From Saprospirales bacterium (GTDB taxonomy: Bacteria; Bacteroidota; Bacteroidia; Chitinophagales; Saprospiraceae), in assembly GCA_002698985.1 (NCBI GenBank), contig PAAY01000061.1:22204-86203 (forward strand): a stretch of DNA of 64,000 nt. The letters run 5' to 3'. Position 1 is the stretch's first letter; each line of letters begins with the position of its first letter. The position numbers and the translations under genes are program-made. Below the pieces are notes generated by a model that did not search any database, had not been told where the DNA came from, and worked only from the letters and a program-made list of their open reading frames with translations. Of the stretch, positions 10,400 through 19,454 are shown piece after piece.

Positions 10400-12400
10400 A
10401 TGCAACTCGAAGGCAAAATACCTCCAGGCCAGTTGGCCGAAAAATGGACCCAATACAAAAGCACCATGCCACTGGTGAGCCCTGACAACAAGCGCAGGCT
10501 CGAGATCATTGTTGTGGGCACCGGACTGGCCGGCGCATCGGCTGCGGCTTCACTGGGTGAACTGGGCTACAACGTCAAAGTATTCACTTTTCACGACAGC
10601 CCCCGCCGGGCGCACTCCATCGCTGCGCAAGGTGGTATCAACGCCGCCAAAAACTACCGCAACGACGGCGACAGCGTTTTCCGCCTGTTTTACGACACCA
10701 TCAAAGGTGGTGACTACCGCAGCCGTGAGGCCAATGTGCACCGACTGGCTGAGGTCAGCGCCAACATCATCGACCAGTGTGTGGCCCAGGGCGTACCCTT
10801 TGCCCGTGAGTACGGTGGCTACCTCGACAACCGCTCTTTCGGCGGTGTGCAGGTGCAGCGCACTTTTTATGCACGCGGTCAGACCGGTCAGCAGCTCCTC
10901 ATTGGAGCCTACCAGGCCATGAGCCGCCAGGTGTCGCTTGGCAATGTGACCCTCTACAACCGCCACGAAATGCTGGATGTGGTCCTGATCGACGGCAAAG
11001 CCCGTGGGATCATTGCCCGCAACCTCGTTACCGGTGAAATCGAGCGCCATTCGGCCCATTGTGTCATCCTGGCAACGGGTGGTTATGGCAACGTTTTCTA
11101 CCTGTCAACCAACGCCATGAACTGCAACGTAACCGCAGCCTGGCGTGCCGTGAAAAGAGGTGCCTTCATGGCCAACCCCTGTTTTACCCAAATTCACCCG
11201 ACTTGCATTCCGCAATACGGCGAGTACCAGTCAAAACTGACGCTGATGTCAGAGAGTTTGCGGAACGACGGCCGGGTGTGGGTGCCGAAAAAACTGGAAG
11301 ACGCAAAGGCCATTCGTGAAGGCCGCAAAACCGCCAACGACATTCCCGAAGAAGATCGTGACTACTACCTTGAGCGCCGTTATCCTGCCTTCGGTAACCT
11401 GGTGCCACGTGACGTAGCCTCCCGTGCTGCAAAGGTTGAATGTGATGCCGGCAAGGGTATCGTGCCCACCGGCCTTGGTGTTTACCTCGACTTTGCTTCG
11501 GCAATTCAGCGCTACGGAAAATCCAAAGCCCACTCGATGGGCCTCGAGAATCCCGATGCTGCCATCATCACCAAACTGGGTGAGGAAGTTGTCGAAGAAA
11601 AGTATGGCAACCTCTTCGAGATGTACGAGAAGATCACCGGAGAGAACCCTTACAAGACCCCAATGAAGATCTACCCTGCGGTGCACTACACCATGGGTGG
11701 CCTTTGGGTGGATTACAACCTGGAAACCAACGTACCCGGACTCTTTGCACTTGGCGAATGTAACTTCAGCGACCACGGGGCCAACCGCCTCGGCGCTTCT
11801 GCCCTCATGCAGGGTCTGGCCGATGGCTACTTCGTCATTCCTTACACAGTCGGTACTTTCCTCAGCAAAGAGATCAGAACGCCCAGGTTCTCAACCGATT
11901 CACCGGAGTTTGAGGAAGCCGAAAAGGCAGTCACCGAAAGGCTGACCCGGTTGCTGGAAAACAATGGCTCCCAGTCTGTGGAAAGCTTCCACCGTCGCCT
12001 CGGCAAGATCATGTGGGACTATTGCGGAATGTCAAGAAATGCCGAAGGCCTGAAAAAGGCCATGGGGCTCATCCGCGAGTTGCGTGAAGAGTACCACAAA
12101 GAGGTTTTCGTGCCTGGCTCGATGAATGAGTACAACCCGGAATTGGAAAAAGCCCATCGTGTAGCTGACTTCATGGAGCTCGGCGAGTTGATGTGCCTCG
12201 ATGCCCTCAACCGCAATGAAAGCTGTGGCGGTCACTTCCGTGAGGAGTACCAAACCGAGGAAGGTGAAGCATTGCGCGACGATAAAAACTATGCTTATGT
12301 GGCAGCCTGGGAATGGACGGACACCAGCAAAGACCCCCAGCTCCACAAAGAGCCGCTGAAGTTTGAAGCCGTAGAGTTGAAAACCCGTAGTTACAAATAA
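10400..12400 (+). CDS. sdhA: Succinate dehydrogenase/fumarate reductase flavoprotein subunit
   Basis: 666 residues. Oxidises succinate to fumarate, or the reverse, on covalently bound FAD. Seen: dinucleotide-binding [17 protein letters not shown] around residues 38-54, His72 in HSIAAQGG as the likely covalent FAD attachment site, HPTCIP and SESLRNDG in the substrate region, [11 protein letters not shown] and the [22 protein letters not shown] end of the FAD domain (in sections), then the helical C-terminal domain. Length and sequence match the Wolinella/Bacteroidota B-type enzymes rather than the shorter proteobacterial SdhA. It sits between the anchor and iron-sulfur subunit genes in one transcript. 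Confidence 0.96.
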   Translation: MQLEGKIPPGQLAEKWTQYKSTMPLVSPDNKRRLEIIVVGTGLAGASAAASLGELGYNVKVFTFHDSPRRAHSIAAQGGINAAKNYRNDGDSVFRLFYDTIKGGDYRSREANVHRLAEVSANIIDQCVAQGVPFAREYGGYLDNRSFGGVQVQRTFYARGQTGQQLLIGAYQAMSRQVSLGNVTLYNRHEMLDVVLIDGKARGIIARNLVTGEIERHSAHCVILATGGYGNVFYLSTNAMNCNVTAAWRAVKRGAFMANPCFTQIHPTCIPQYGEYQSKLTLMSESLRNDGRVWVPKKLEDAKAIREGRKTANDIPEEDRDYYLERRYPAFGNLVPRDVASRAAKVECDAGKGIVPTGLGVYLDFASAIQRYGKSKAHSMGLENPDAAIITKLGEEVVEEKYGNLFEMYEKITGENPYKTPMKIYPAVHYTMGGLWVDYNLETNVPGLFALGECNFSDHGANRLGASALMQGLADGYFVIPYTVGTFLSKEIRTPRFSTDSPEFEEAEKAVTERLTRLLENNGSQSVESFHRRLGKIMWDYCGMSRNAEGLKKAMGLIRELREEYHKEVFVPGSMNEYNPELEKAHRVADFMELGELMCLDALNRNESCGGHFREEYQTEEGEALRDDKNYAYVAAWEWTDTSKDPQLHKEPLKFEAVELKTRSYK

Positions 12401-12447
12401 TCTGACAGGCGGTGGCCCGTCCACTTCCTCCATCAATATCTCAGATC

Positions 12448-13194
12448 ATGAAACTCACACTGAAAGTCTGGAGACAAAAAAATGCTAACGACAAGGGCCG
12501 TTTTGAAACCTACCAGGTGGAGGCCAATGAGCACATGAGCTTTCTGGAAATGCTCGACGTGCTGAACGAGCAGCTCGTTAGCGAAAAAAAGGAACCTGTA
12601 GCTTTTGAGCACGACTGCCGCGAAGGTATTTGCGGTGCGTGCAGCATGGTCATCAACGGCCAGCCACATGGTCCGCAAAAAACAACGACCACCTGTCAGT
12701 TGCACATGCGCCATTTCAAGGATGGCGATACCATTCACATCGAGCCTTTCCGTGCCAAAGGTTTTCCCGTTATCAAAGACCTGGTGGTTGACCGCTCGGC
12801 CTTTGACCGCATCATTCAGGCGGGTGGGTTCATCTCTGTCAGCACCGGCCAGCCCGTTGACGGCAATGCCCTGTTGATCCCGAAGGATGTTGCCGCCAAA
12901 GCCTTTGATGCAGCGGCCTGCATCGGTTGTGGAGCCTGTGTGGCTGCCTGCCCCAATGCATCGGCCATGCTCTTCGTCAGTGCCAAGGTTTCTCACCTCG
13001 CCCTGCTGCCGCAGGGCAAAGTGGAAGCTGCCCGCCGTGTGCAGAACATGGTTCGCCAAATGGATGAGGAGGGCTTCGGCAACTGCTCCAATGTGACTGC
13101 CTGCGAAGCGGAATGCCCCAAAGGCATCTCCGTTGAAAACATTGCCCGCATGAACAGGGAGTACTTCAGTGCTTCCTTTGCAAGTGAAGAGTAA
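12448..13194 (+). CDS. sdhB: Succinate dehydrogenase iron-sulfur subunit
   Basis: 248 residues from the ATG at 12448. Carries electrons from FAD to quinone through three clusters: the [2Fe-2S] ligands in CREGICGAC with the later TTCQLH cysteine, the first cysteine set [12 protein letters not shown] and the second [15 protein letters not shown]. This spacing is typical of B-type SdhB/FrdB. The start at 12448 begins with [10 protein letters not shown], the family N-terminus; the frame opens 36 bp upstream. Last gene of the operon, closed by a strong terminator. Confidence 0.95.
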   Translation: MKLTLKVWRQKNANDKGRFETYQVEANEHMSFLEMLDVLNEQLVSEKKEPVAFEHDCREGICGACSMVINGQPHGPQKTTTTCQLHMRHFKDGDTIHIEPFRAKGFPVIKDLVVDRSAFDRIIQAGGFISVSTGQPVDGNALLIPKDVAAKAFDAAACIGCGACVAACPNASAMLFVSAKVSHLALLPQGKVEAARRVQNMVRQMDEEGFGNCSNVTACEAECPKGISVENIARMNREYFSASFASEE

Positions 13195-13246
13195 GGGTGT
13201 GATACTGATGCCGGGGCCTAAGGTACCCCGCATACCGCTTTCTAAA

Positions 13247-13280
13247 AGAAGAGCCGCTGTGACTTTGCAGCGGCTCTTCT
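13247..13280 (+). terminator. Terminator of the sdhCAB operon
   Basis: Perfect 13-bp stem AGAAGAGCCGCTG / CAGCGGCTCTTCT with an 8-nt loop, followed by a short T/G tail. Confidence 0.85.
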
Positions 13281-13296
13281 CGTTTGTGGTGTGAAC

Positions 13297-13333
13297 AAAA
13301 AAAAAACAGGAGCCAACCGGAAGTCAGCTCCTG
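13297..13333 (-). terminator. Terminator of the tolC-hlyD unit
   Basis: Read on the minus strand: CAGGAGC stem, 13-nt loop, GCTCCTG, then ten T residues. It follows the hlyD stop at 13375 and faces the sdh terminator. The CAGGAGCT...AGCTCCTG hairpin recurs in related form at 29529-29555. Confidence 0.8.
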
Positions 13334-13374
13334 CAAGTGTTTATCAATTTTCCGAAGGGGGGAAGTCGTTCAGA

Positions 13375-14784
13375 TTACTCCTCTTCTGCTTCTTCTCCCT
13401 CCTTTTTTTCATTGTCGCGTTTGATTTTATCGCCTTGTTTCAGCTTTTTGGAAACGGCGCTGTAAGGGCCGGTGACTACTTCCTGGCCTTCGGAAACACC
13501 GGAGACGATTTCGATGTACTCATCGTCCTGAATGCCGGTTTTCACTTCTACCATGTTCACGGTGTCACCTTCTTCCACAACGAATACCACCTCCACGAAA
13601 TCATCGCCAAGCGGAGAGTCCGACTGGCTGACGGCCCTTGCCTTGCCGGCTTTCTCCAGTTCTTTGGGCTCTCGAGTGCTGACGGCCTGTATTGGCACTG
13701 ACACGATGTTCTCTTTTGTGTTGGTCAGGATTTTTGCGAAGGCTGACATGCCCGGGCGGAAGGGGTAGGGCTTGCCGGCTTTCACCAGATCGGCGTAGGA
13801 TGACGGCTCGATGTCGATGGTGATCACAAAGTTGGTCACCTGTTCGGAAGTCAGGTTTACGCTGCCGGTGGCCGAGACGAGGTTGTTGGCACTGTGGGCA
13901 ATTTCAACCACTTTCCCTTTGAATTTGCGGTCGAGGTAGGCGTCGATTTCGATTTGCACCTCTTGCCCCAGCTCGATGCGGGGTAGGTCGTTTTCGGGCA
14001 CCTCCACCTGGATTTCCATGGCCGACAGGTCGGCAATGCGGAGGATCTCCGTACCGGCCATCATGGAAGTTCCTACCACTCGCTCGCCTTTTTCAACGTT
14101 GAGCTTTGACACGATGCCGCTCATGCTGGCATAGATGGTGGTGCGTTTCAGGCTGGTGCTGATCTCTTTGAGGGTTGCCTCGGCGCTGCGCACCTGAAAT
14201 TCGGCTGCCTTGATGCCCTCTTCGGCCGATTTGATGTTGGCCTCTGCAGCCCGGAGGTTGGCCTCCAGGGTGCGCACATTGGCGAGGGATGCTTCGTACT
14301 CCTGTTCCGAAATGACGCCCTCTTTGTAGAGCTTCTCGTTGCGCCGGTGAATGTCACGGGCATTCATCAGCTGCGCTTCGATCTGCTCTTTCTGGGCTTT
14401 GGCAGATTGCAGCTGTGAGCGGGAGTTGGCCACGGCCGATTTGGCGCTGTTCACCCCGGCTGCAGCCCGCTCCACCTGGCTCTGGTAGGCTTCGGGATCC
14501 ACCCGGGCCAGCACCTGGCCTTTGGTCACGCTGTCGCCTTCGTTTACGAAGAGCTCGACGATCTGACCGGATACGTCAGAACTGATCTTGACTTCTGTTT
14601 TTGGGAAAACCTTTCCGCTGGCCTCAACGGACTCAACGATGGTGCGCAGGCTGGCTTTCTCTGTCTGAACGGAAATGCCCTTTTCGGTTTTGCGGTTTTT
14701 GATCGCTACCGCAACGATGAGCAGCAGCAGCACCGCACCGCCGATCCAGTACCATTTATTGTTTCGATTTTTCTTTTGTTCCAT
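13375..14784 (-). CDS. HlyD/MacA-family efflux periplasmic adaptor subunit
   Basis: 469 residues from the ATG at 14784 (the frame opens 60 bp earlier, but this start places a clean basic N-terminus before the membrane anchor). One N-terminal transmembrane segment (about residues 12-28), then the barrel-sandwich/lipoyl half around GKVFPKTEVKISSDVSGQIVEL (in part), a long alpha-helical hairpin rich in Ala, Glu and Gln (about 110-220) and the second lipoyl half and beta-barrel. It bridges an inner-membrane pump to an outer-membrane TolC-type channel. The tolC-type gene lies 63 bp upstream on the same strand; no ABC or RND pump gene follows, since the next gene is the convergent sdhB. Confidence 0.9.
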   Translation of the reverse strand: MEQKKNRNNKWYWIGGAVLLLLIVAVAIKNRKTEKGISVQTEKASLRTIVESVEASGKVFPKTEVKISSDVSGQIVELFVNEGDSVTKGQVLARVDPEAYQSQVERAAAGVNSAKSAVANSRSQLQSAKAQKEQIEAQLMNARDIHRRNEKLYKEGVISEQEYEASLANVRTLEANLRAAEANIKSAEEGIKAAEFQVRSAEATLKEISTSLKRTTIYASMSGIVSKLNVEKGERVVGTSMMAGTEILRIADLSAMEIQVEVPENDLPRIELGQEVQIEIDAYLDRKFKGKVVEIAHSANNLVSATGSVNLTSEQVTNFVITIDIEPSSYADLVKAGKPYPFRPGMSAFAKILTNTKENIVSVPIQAVSTREPKELEKAGKARAVSQSDSPLGDDFVEVVFVVEEGDTVNMVEVKTGIQDDEYIEIVSGVSEGQEVVTGPYSAVSKKLKQGDKIKRDNEKKEGEEAEEE

Positions 14785-14847
14785 GATAGCATCTTGCAAA
14801 TTGGTGAAAGTTATTGCTGTTGGCCGCTGGCGGCCGAAAACCATTTA

Positions 14848-16287
14848 TCAGTCGAGTTTGATCTCACGTCCGAGGTAGAAATCGAGAATTTTCAGCCGGA
14901 ACAAGTAATCGTAGCGGTTGAAGGTCAGGTCGTTTTCTGCCATGTCCAGGGCATTTCTAGCGGAAGTGTATTCCAGCGTATTGATGGAGCCCAGGTCGAA
15001 GCGCTTTTGAGCGTTTTCGAAAGCCCGCTGGGCCGCTTCGTAGGATTTGAGCGAAGCCTCGTAAGCCCGGTGCGCCGCACGGGCATTGGCCAGGGCCGTG
15101 TGCACCTCGGTGCGCAGTTGCTGTTTGACCTGCTCGTTTCTCACGTCGGCAATTTTGGTGGAGATCTCCGCCCTTTGCAGGCTGGCTGCCGAACGGCCGT
15201 TGTTGAATATGGGCAGGCTGAGGCTGATGCCCAGGTTCTGACCAAAATTCTGGTCCAGTTGGTCCCGGTAGGACGTCTTTTCCAGCAGGGGAATGTCAAC
15301 CGGAAAGCCCACTGTAACCGGCGTGTTGTCAATGTAGATTGTTTGTTCCTGGATATCGCTTTGAAATCCGGTGACTGATTTGGCAGCACTGGACCAGCGG
15401 GTGTCGATGCCCGCAAAAACGGCCAGTGTCGGGTACAGCGAGGCTTTCGCAATTGACTCTCCTATGATAGCACTTTCCAATCGGTATTCTTCGGCTTTCA
15501 CCTGGGGCTGCGTGCCCAGGGCCTGGGTATATAGCTCGAGAAAATTCATGGCTTCGGGATTGGCGTCGGCAGGAATGACAAGCTCCGGCGCTTCCACTTT
15601 AATTTCGGTGGACAGGTCGAGGAACATCTGGTCTTTTAGGTTTAGGTAGTTGAACTCCACCAGGTTCTCGGCCTGAACGATGGCCTGCTCATCCCGGGCC
15701 ACCTGGGCTAGGATGTCGAGGCGGTCGTTTTCGGGGATGACACCGGCCTCGATGAGTTTCTCCGTTTGTTCCAGTTGCTTCAGCGACAGCTCATGGCGCT
15801 TGCGGGCATTTTCCAGTTGTTCTTCCGACTGGAGTATTTGCAGATAGGCGTTGGCAATGTTGAGGGCAGTGAGGTTGAAAGCGTAGTCCGAATCGTATTC
15901 AGAGGCTTTCAGTTGCACGTCCATTTGCCGGATGCCGTTGGTGATGCGGCCGCCGCCGTAAACGAGGGCGTTGGCATTGACCCCGTAGCTGTTGAAGCTG
16001 ATCCGCTGGTTGTTGAAATCGTTGGTGGTGGGGTCAATGGTACGGCCCCATTGCACACCGCCAGTAACGGAAGCACTCAGGTTGGGCAGGCGCTCCAGCC
16101 GGGCCTGGCGGGCGTTCACATGGGCCAGTGTCACGTTGTAGTCAGCTTGCTTGATGTTGAGGCTGTGGTCACGGGCGTATTCGATACACCGCTGCAAAGA
16201 CCAAACTTCCTGGGCATTGCCGAAGGAAGTAAAAAAGGTGGAAATGAGTAGCAGGAAAAAAAGTCGTTCGTAAGGAAATCCTCGCAT
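14848..16287 (-). CDS. TolC-family outer membrane efflux protein
   Basis: 479 residues. Signal peptide ends near FGNAQ (residue 26). Two repeats of the outer membrane efflux protein fold follow, with long helices such as the segment around SEEQLENARKRHELSLKQLEQ (in part) and the mirrored helix near the C-terminus (AHRAYEASLKSYEAAQRAF), separated by beta strands that form the outer-membrane barrel. It provides the exit duct for the adaptor encoded 63 bp downstream, and the two genes should be co-transcribed. The pump partner is not in this window. Confidence 0.9.
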   Translation of the reverse strand: MRGFPYERLFFLLLISTFFTSFGNAQEVWSLQRCIEYARDHSLNIKQADYNVTLAHVNARQARLERLPNLSASVTGGVQWGRTIDPTTNDFNNQRISFNSYGVNANALVYGGGRITNGIRQMDVQLKASEYDSDYAFNLTALNIANAYLQILQSEEQLENARKRHELSLKQLEQTEKLIEAGVIPENDRLDILAQVARDEQAIVQAENLVEFNYLNLKDQMFLDLSTEIKVEAPELVIPADANPEAMNFLELYTQALGTQPQVKAEEYRLESAIIGESIAKASLYPTLAVFAGIDTRWSSAAKSVTGFQSDIQEQTIYIDNTPVTVGFPVDIPLLEKTSYRDQLDQNFGQNLGISLSLPIFNNGRSAASLQRAEISTKIADVRNEQVKQQLRTEVHTALANARAAHRAYEASLKSYEAAQRAFENAQKRFDLGSINTLEYTSARNALDMAENDLTFNRYDYLFRLKILDFYLGREIKLD

Positions 16288-16301
16288 GGGTATTCAGTTT
16301 T

Positions 16302-16375
16302 GTTTCGCTGCGCAATGGCGTTGGTAAATGAATGATCCGGGTGGGCTTCTTCCTCCCCGTTGCGAAGCGAAGGCA
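16302..16375. repeat. Dispersed 16-mer and an inverted partner upstream of tolC
   Basis: GTTTCGCTGCGCAATG at 16302-16317 is identical to copies at 2894 and 7223. About 40 bp on, CGTTGCGAAGCGAAGG (16359-16374) is its imperfect inverse, so this region can fold. It lies between tolC and the lipoprotein gene, upstream of tolC. Confidence 0.6.
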
Positions 16376-16455
16376 ATAATAGACGGAGCCCCTGCGAGGG
16401 CTTAAGAAATTCTATCAATAGCAACTTACTTTAGATAAAGGTGTGCCTTTCAGAA

Positions 16456-17421
16456 TCAAGAATTCGATCGCATCCAGTTGATGATGTCGGTATCACTCTG
16501 GCGGGCTACTTCATCGGGAAGCGGGATGCGCTTTTGAAGGAGCATGTCCACAGCGACGGGTGTCTGGTTGCCGGCTTCGTCAAAGGCCTTGATGACCAGG
16601 TAACGGTTGTCCCGAAAGGCGGAATTGAGCCTGCCATCAAGCCGGGTGGGGCTTTCCAGTAGGGGATTGATCACCAGGCTGCCGGTGGTGGGATTGTACT
16701 CCGGGGCGAGCAGCTGGTACTTTTCGGGTTCATCGCCGGAATGGAGCATGAACAAGCTGTGGTATTCAAAACCACCGTCGGCAGAATATTCTGCGATGGG
16801 CAGGGTGGGTTTGGGGCCTTCTTGCTTAAGACTGTACACGAAAGTGCCGAGGTCTTCGGCGTGACCGATCAGGTAGTCTTCCCAGACCTCGAGTTTGTTG
16901 ATCCGTCCGCTCTGGGCGTCTTCGGCATAGCGCTCGTTGAGGTAAGTGGGCTTCAGTGGTCCAACCAGTTTGAGGTCGTTCAGGTGCAGCAGGTAGAACT
17001 GTGAAAAACCCTGGATGGCCAGCCAGCCATTGACTTTGTTGTAGTTGATTTTGGCGATGGTGTAGGGGAAGTCCGGGCTTTGGTCAACTTCCAGGTCGGT
17101 ACTCAGGAGTATTTCGCAGTTTTCATTCCTCACCTCCAGGTGGCGGTGGCTGTCGCCCAGCCGGCTGTCCTGTGTGGCATCGTTGGCCAGAATTCTGATG
17201 AGCAGGTGCTCGTCTGCCATCCACTTTTCGTTGCCTTCCAGCAGGAGTCCGGCTGTATCGCACAGCGGACGGGCAGGCGGCTGCTCAGCAAGGGGAGTCT
17301 CAGCGCTCAGCCCCGTGCTGTCCCCGCTGTCATCGGCAGTGTTTTGCGAAGAAGGATAATCGGACTCACAAGCGGCCAGGGATAAGAGCAGGCCTAAGAG
17401 GATCAGTAACTGGGATTTCAT
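16456..17421 (-). CDS. Hypothetical lipoprotein
   Basis: 321 residues from the ATG at 17421. The start gives a textbook lipoprotein signal (LLGLLLSLAAC, Cys18); the upstream extension of 30 Ser-rich residues is rejected. After a low-complexity Ser/Asp linker to about residue 60, the protein is a beta-rich globular domain with no motif I recognise; short patterns such as NKVNGWLAI and GRINKLEVWEDYLIGH suggest a beta-propeller-like fold. Its neighbours (tolC, a small membrane protein) do not point to a role. Single-gene transcription is likely. Confidence 0.7.
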   Translation of the reverse strand: MKSQLLILLGLLLSLAACESDYPSSQNTADDSGDSTGLSAETPLAEQPPARPLCDTAGLLLEGNEKWMADEHLLIRILANDATQDSRLGDSHRHLEVRNENCEILLSTDLEVDQSPDFPYTIAKINYNKVNGWLAIQGFSQFYLLHLNDLKLVGPLKPTYLNERYAEDAQSGRINKLEVWEDYLIGHAEDLGTFVYSLKQEGPKPTLPIAEYSADGGFEYHSLFMLHSGDEPEKYQLLAPEYNPTTGSLVINPLLESPTRLDGRLNSAFRDNRYLVIKAFDEAGNQTPVAVDMLLQKRIPLPDEVARQSDTDIINWMRSNS

Positions 17422-17512
17422 GGATGACAAAATTTTTGACGAAGATACGACGCTATTCAGGGATGAGGGATGCCCCGAAAGCTTTCGGGGGAGGGATGAG
17501 AGGGATAACACT

Positions 17513-17553
17513 CTCCCAAACTCTACACTCTACACTCTACACCCTGCACACTA
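17513..17553 (-). repeat. Heptanucleotide tandem repeat at the 3' end of the small membrane protein gene
   Basis: On the minus strand the stop codon TAG (17553-17551) is followed at once by about five 7-bp units of the form rGTGTAG. Three further blocks of this family lie at 22983-23038, 52538-52593 and 54045-54080, each also starting at a TAG stop. Next to it, 17473-17490 is a perfect palindrome, CCCCGAAAGCTTTCGGGG. Confidence 0.8.
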
Positions 17554-18015
17554 TTTTCTCTTCTTCTTCTTGCGCAGCCGTGGGTGATTCCATTCTTCAC
17601 GTTGGGCGTACTCCACGATTTTGCGGGCCATGCCGATGATGGAAATGAAAACCAGGTAGCCGATGGTGAGGACGATGAAGATCCAGCGGTAGGAGCCGGC
17701 CTCTCTCATCGTTTGCGACGAAAAAAGGTATGCCAGGCCGCCGGATACCAGCGCCAGGGCTACGAAAGACAGCATGGAGCGGGTCCAATACTTTTCGAGG
17801 TCTTTGTTGAGCAGGCTGCTCAGCACGTTCAGGATGATGAAAAACAGGACGAATGTGAGGCTGATGGTCCAGGGCATGCGCTGTTCGATGGCGGCGCCGG
17901 CGCTATTGGCGAAGAGCAGCAGCAGGTCGCAAAGAAGGATGGCCGTTGCTACCAGCCCGGCCTGGTAAACCGGGTTTTTGATTCTGGAATAGGAGAGCAA
18001 CTGGTTCATACGCAT
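17551..18015 (-). CDS. Small four-helix membrane protein, unknown function
   Basis: 154 residues. Four hydrophobic segments (about residues 17-36, 48-67, 81-98 and 109-128) with a strongly basic C-terminal tail (RLRKKKKRK) that should face the cytoplasm. No family recognised. It begins 15 bp after the rimO stop on the same strand, so it is probably translated from the rimO transcript. The stop codon merges with a heptamer repeat. Confidence 0.65.
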   Translation of the reverse strand: MRMNQLLSYSRIKNPVYQAGLVATAILLCDLLLLFANSAGAAIEQRMPWTISLTFVLFFIILNVLSSLLNKDLEKYWTRSMLSFVALALVSGGLAYLFSSQTMREAGSYRWIFIVLTIGYLVFISIIGMARKIVEYAQREEWNHPRLRKKKKRK

Positions 18016-18030
18016 CGAGGTTGTTGTCAG

Positions 18031-19350
18031 TTACCCTTCGGGCAAAGCGGCGAAGAGGTCGTATTCGCTGACATCGGTGATCAATACCTCTGCAAAGTCG
18101 CCAATTCTGACGTAATTCCCTTCTGCAGGCAGCAAAACTTCGTTGTCCACTTCCGGAGAATCGGCTTCGGTGCGGCCGATGAAATACTGGCCTTCTTTGC
18201 GGTCGAAGAGGGTTTTTAGCCGCTGGCCGATTTTGGCTTTGTTCTTCGCAAACGAAATTTCCTGCTGAATTTCCATGAGGCGGTTTGCACGGTCGGCTTT
18301 CACCTCCGGCGGTACATCGTCGGGCATTTCGTAGGCCAGGGTGTTTTCCTCGTGGGAATACTGGAACACTCCCAGCCGCTCGAACTGCATGTCTTCCACA
18401 AAGCGACAGAGTTCTTCAAAATCTTCCTCTGTTTCACCGGGGAAGCCCACCAGCATGGTGGTGCGGATGGCAATGCCCGGCACCTTCTCCCGGGCCAGTT
18501 CTATGAGTTGCCGTTGTTCCTCCTGGGTGGTCTGCCGGCGCATGGCCTTCAGCACATTGTCGCTGGCGTGTTGCAGGGGTATGTCGAGGTAATTGCACAC
18601 TTTGGGCAGTCGGGCCATGGCATCCAGCACTTCCGTCGGAAAACGGGTGGGGTAGGCATAGTGCAGCCTGATCCATTCGATGCCGTCCACTGCCGAGAGG
18701 GCTTCCAGCAGTTCGGGCAGTGCCCGCTTTTTGTAGATGTCCAGTCCGTAATAGGTCAGCTCCTGTGCGATGAGCATGAGTTCTTTTACCCCTCGCTTCG
18801 CAAGGCTGGTGGCCTCCTGTATCAGCGATTCGAGGGTGCGTGAAACGTGCTTGCCCCGCATCAGCGGGATGGCACAAAAAGCACAGGTGCGGTTGCAGCC
18901 TTCGGAAATTTTCAGGTAGGCGTAATGGGGCGGGGTGGTGATGAGACGCTCCCCGATGAGCTCGTGTTTGTAGTCTGCATCGAGGCGGGCCAGCAGGCCG
19001 GGCAGCTCCAGCGTGCCAAACCAGGCATCCACCTCCGGAATCTCCATCTGGAGTTCATCCATGTAGCGTTGTGACAGGCAGCCGGTGACGTACAGCTTGT
19101 CTATCTGCCCTTCGCTTTTGTACTGGGCGTATTGCAGAATGGTGTCGATGCTTTCCTGCTTCGCCAGGTCGATGAAGCCGCAGGTATTCACGATGATGAT
19201 GTTGGCATCGTCGTTTTCAGCTTCGTGCGTCACCTCGTACTCGTTGGCCTGCAACTGGGTAATGATGTTCTCACTGTCCACCAGGTTTTTGGAACATCCC
19301 AGTGTGATGACGTTGACTTTATCGGGTCTTTTTTTGTGTCGGGATTTCAT
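18031..19350 (-). CDS. rimO: Ribosomal protein S12 methylthiotransferase
   Basis: 439-residue radical-SAM methylthiotransferase that beta-methylthiolates an Asp of ribosomal protein S12 using two [4Fe-4S] clusters. Seen in order: the N-terminal UPF0004 domain with VNVITLGCSKNLVDSE and VNTCGFID and TGCLSQRY cysteines, the radical-SAM CxxxCxxC motif in SEGCNRTCAFC, the VGFPGETEEDFEEL motif, and a C-terminal TRAM domain (RLKTLFDRKEGQYFIGRTE region). The first cysteine context and the length separate RimO from MiaB. Downstream genes follow closely; upstream lies the repeat-filled cca-rimO gap. Confidence 0.94.
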   Translation of the reverse strand: MKSRHKKRPDKVNVITLGCSKNLVDSENIITQLQANEYEVTHEAENDDANIIIVNTCGFIDLAKQESIDTILQYAQYKSEGQIDKLYVTGCLSQRYMDELQMEIPEVDAWFGTLELPGLLARLDADYKHELIGERLITTPPHYAYLKISEGCNRTCAFCAIPLMRGKHVSRTLESLIQEATSLAKRGVKELMLIAQELTYYGLDIYKKRALPELLEALSAVDGIEWIRLHYAYPTRFPTEVLDAMARLPKVCNYLDIPLQHASDNVLKAMRRQTTQEEQRQLIELAREKVPGIAIRTTMLVGFPGETEEDFEELCRFVEDMQFERLGVFQYSHEENTLAYEMPDDVPPEVKADRANRLMEIQQEISFAKNKAKIGQRLKTLFDRKEGQYFIGRTEADSPEVDNEVLLPAEGNYVRIGDFAEVLITDVSEYDLFAALPEG

Positions 19351-19377
19351 CTGGATTGTTGATATGTTGAAATGTTG

Positions 19378-19454
19378 AGAGGGGTTTAGAGGGGTTTAGA
19401 GGGGTTCGGGCTCAGTTCCTCAAATCTTCGGTTCCTCGGTTCTTCAGTTCCTCA
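19378..19454. repeat. Decamer and octamer tandem repeats between rimO and cca
   Basis: 19381-19405 holds GGGGTTTAGA repeated two and a half times. 19415-19454 holds five 8-bp units that read TGAGGAAC (with variants) on the minus strand; these encode the last residues and the TGA stop of cca. A short ATGTTGAA-type octamer run lies just before the rimO ATG (19355-19377). Confidence 0.75.
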
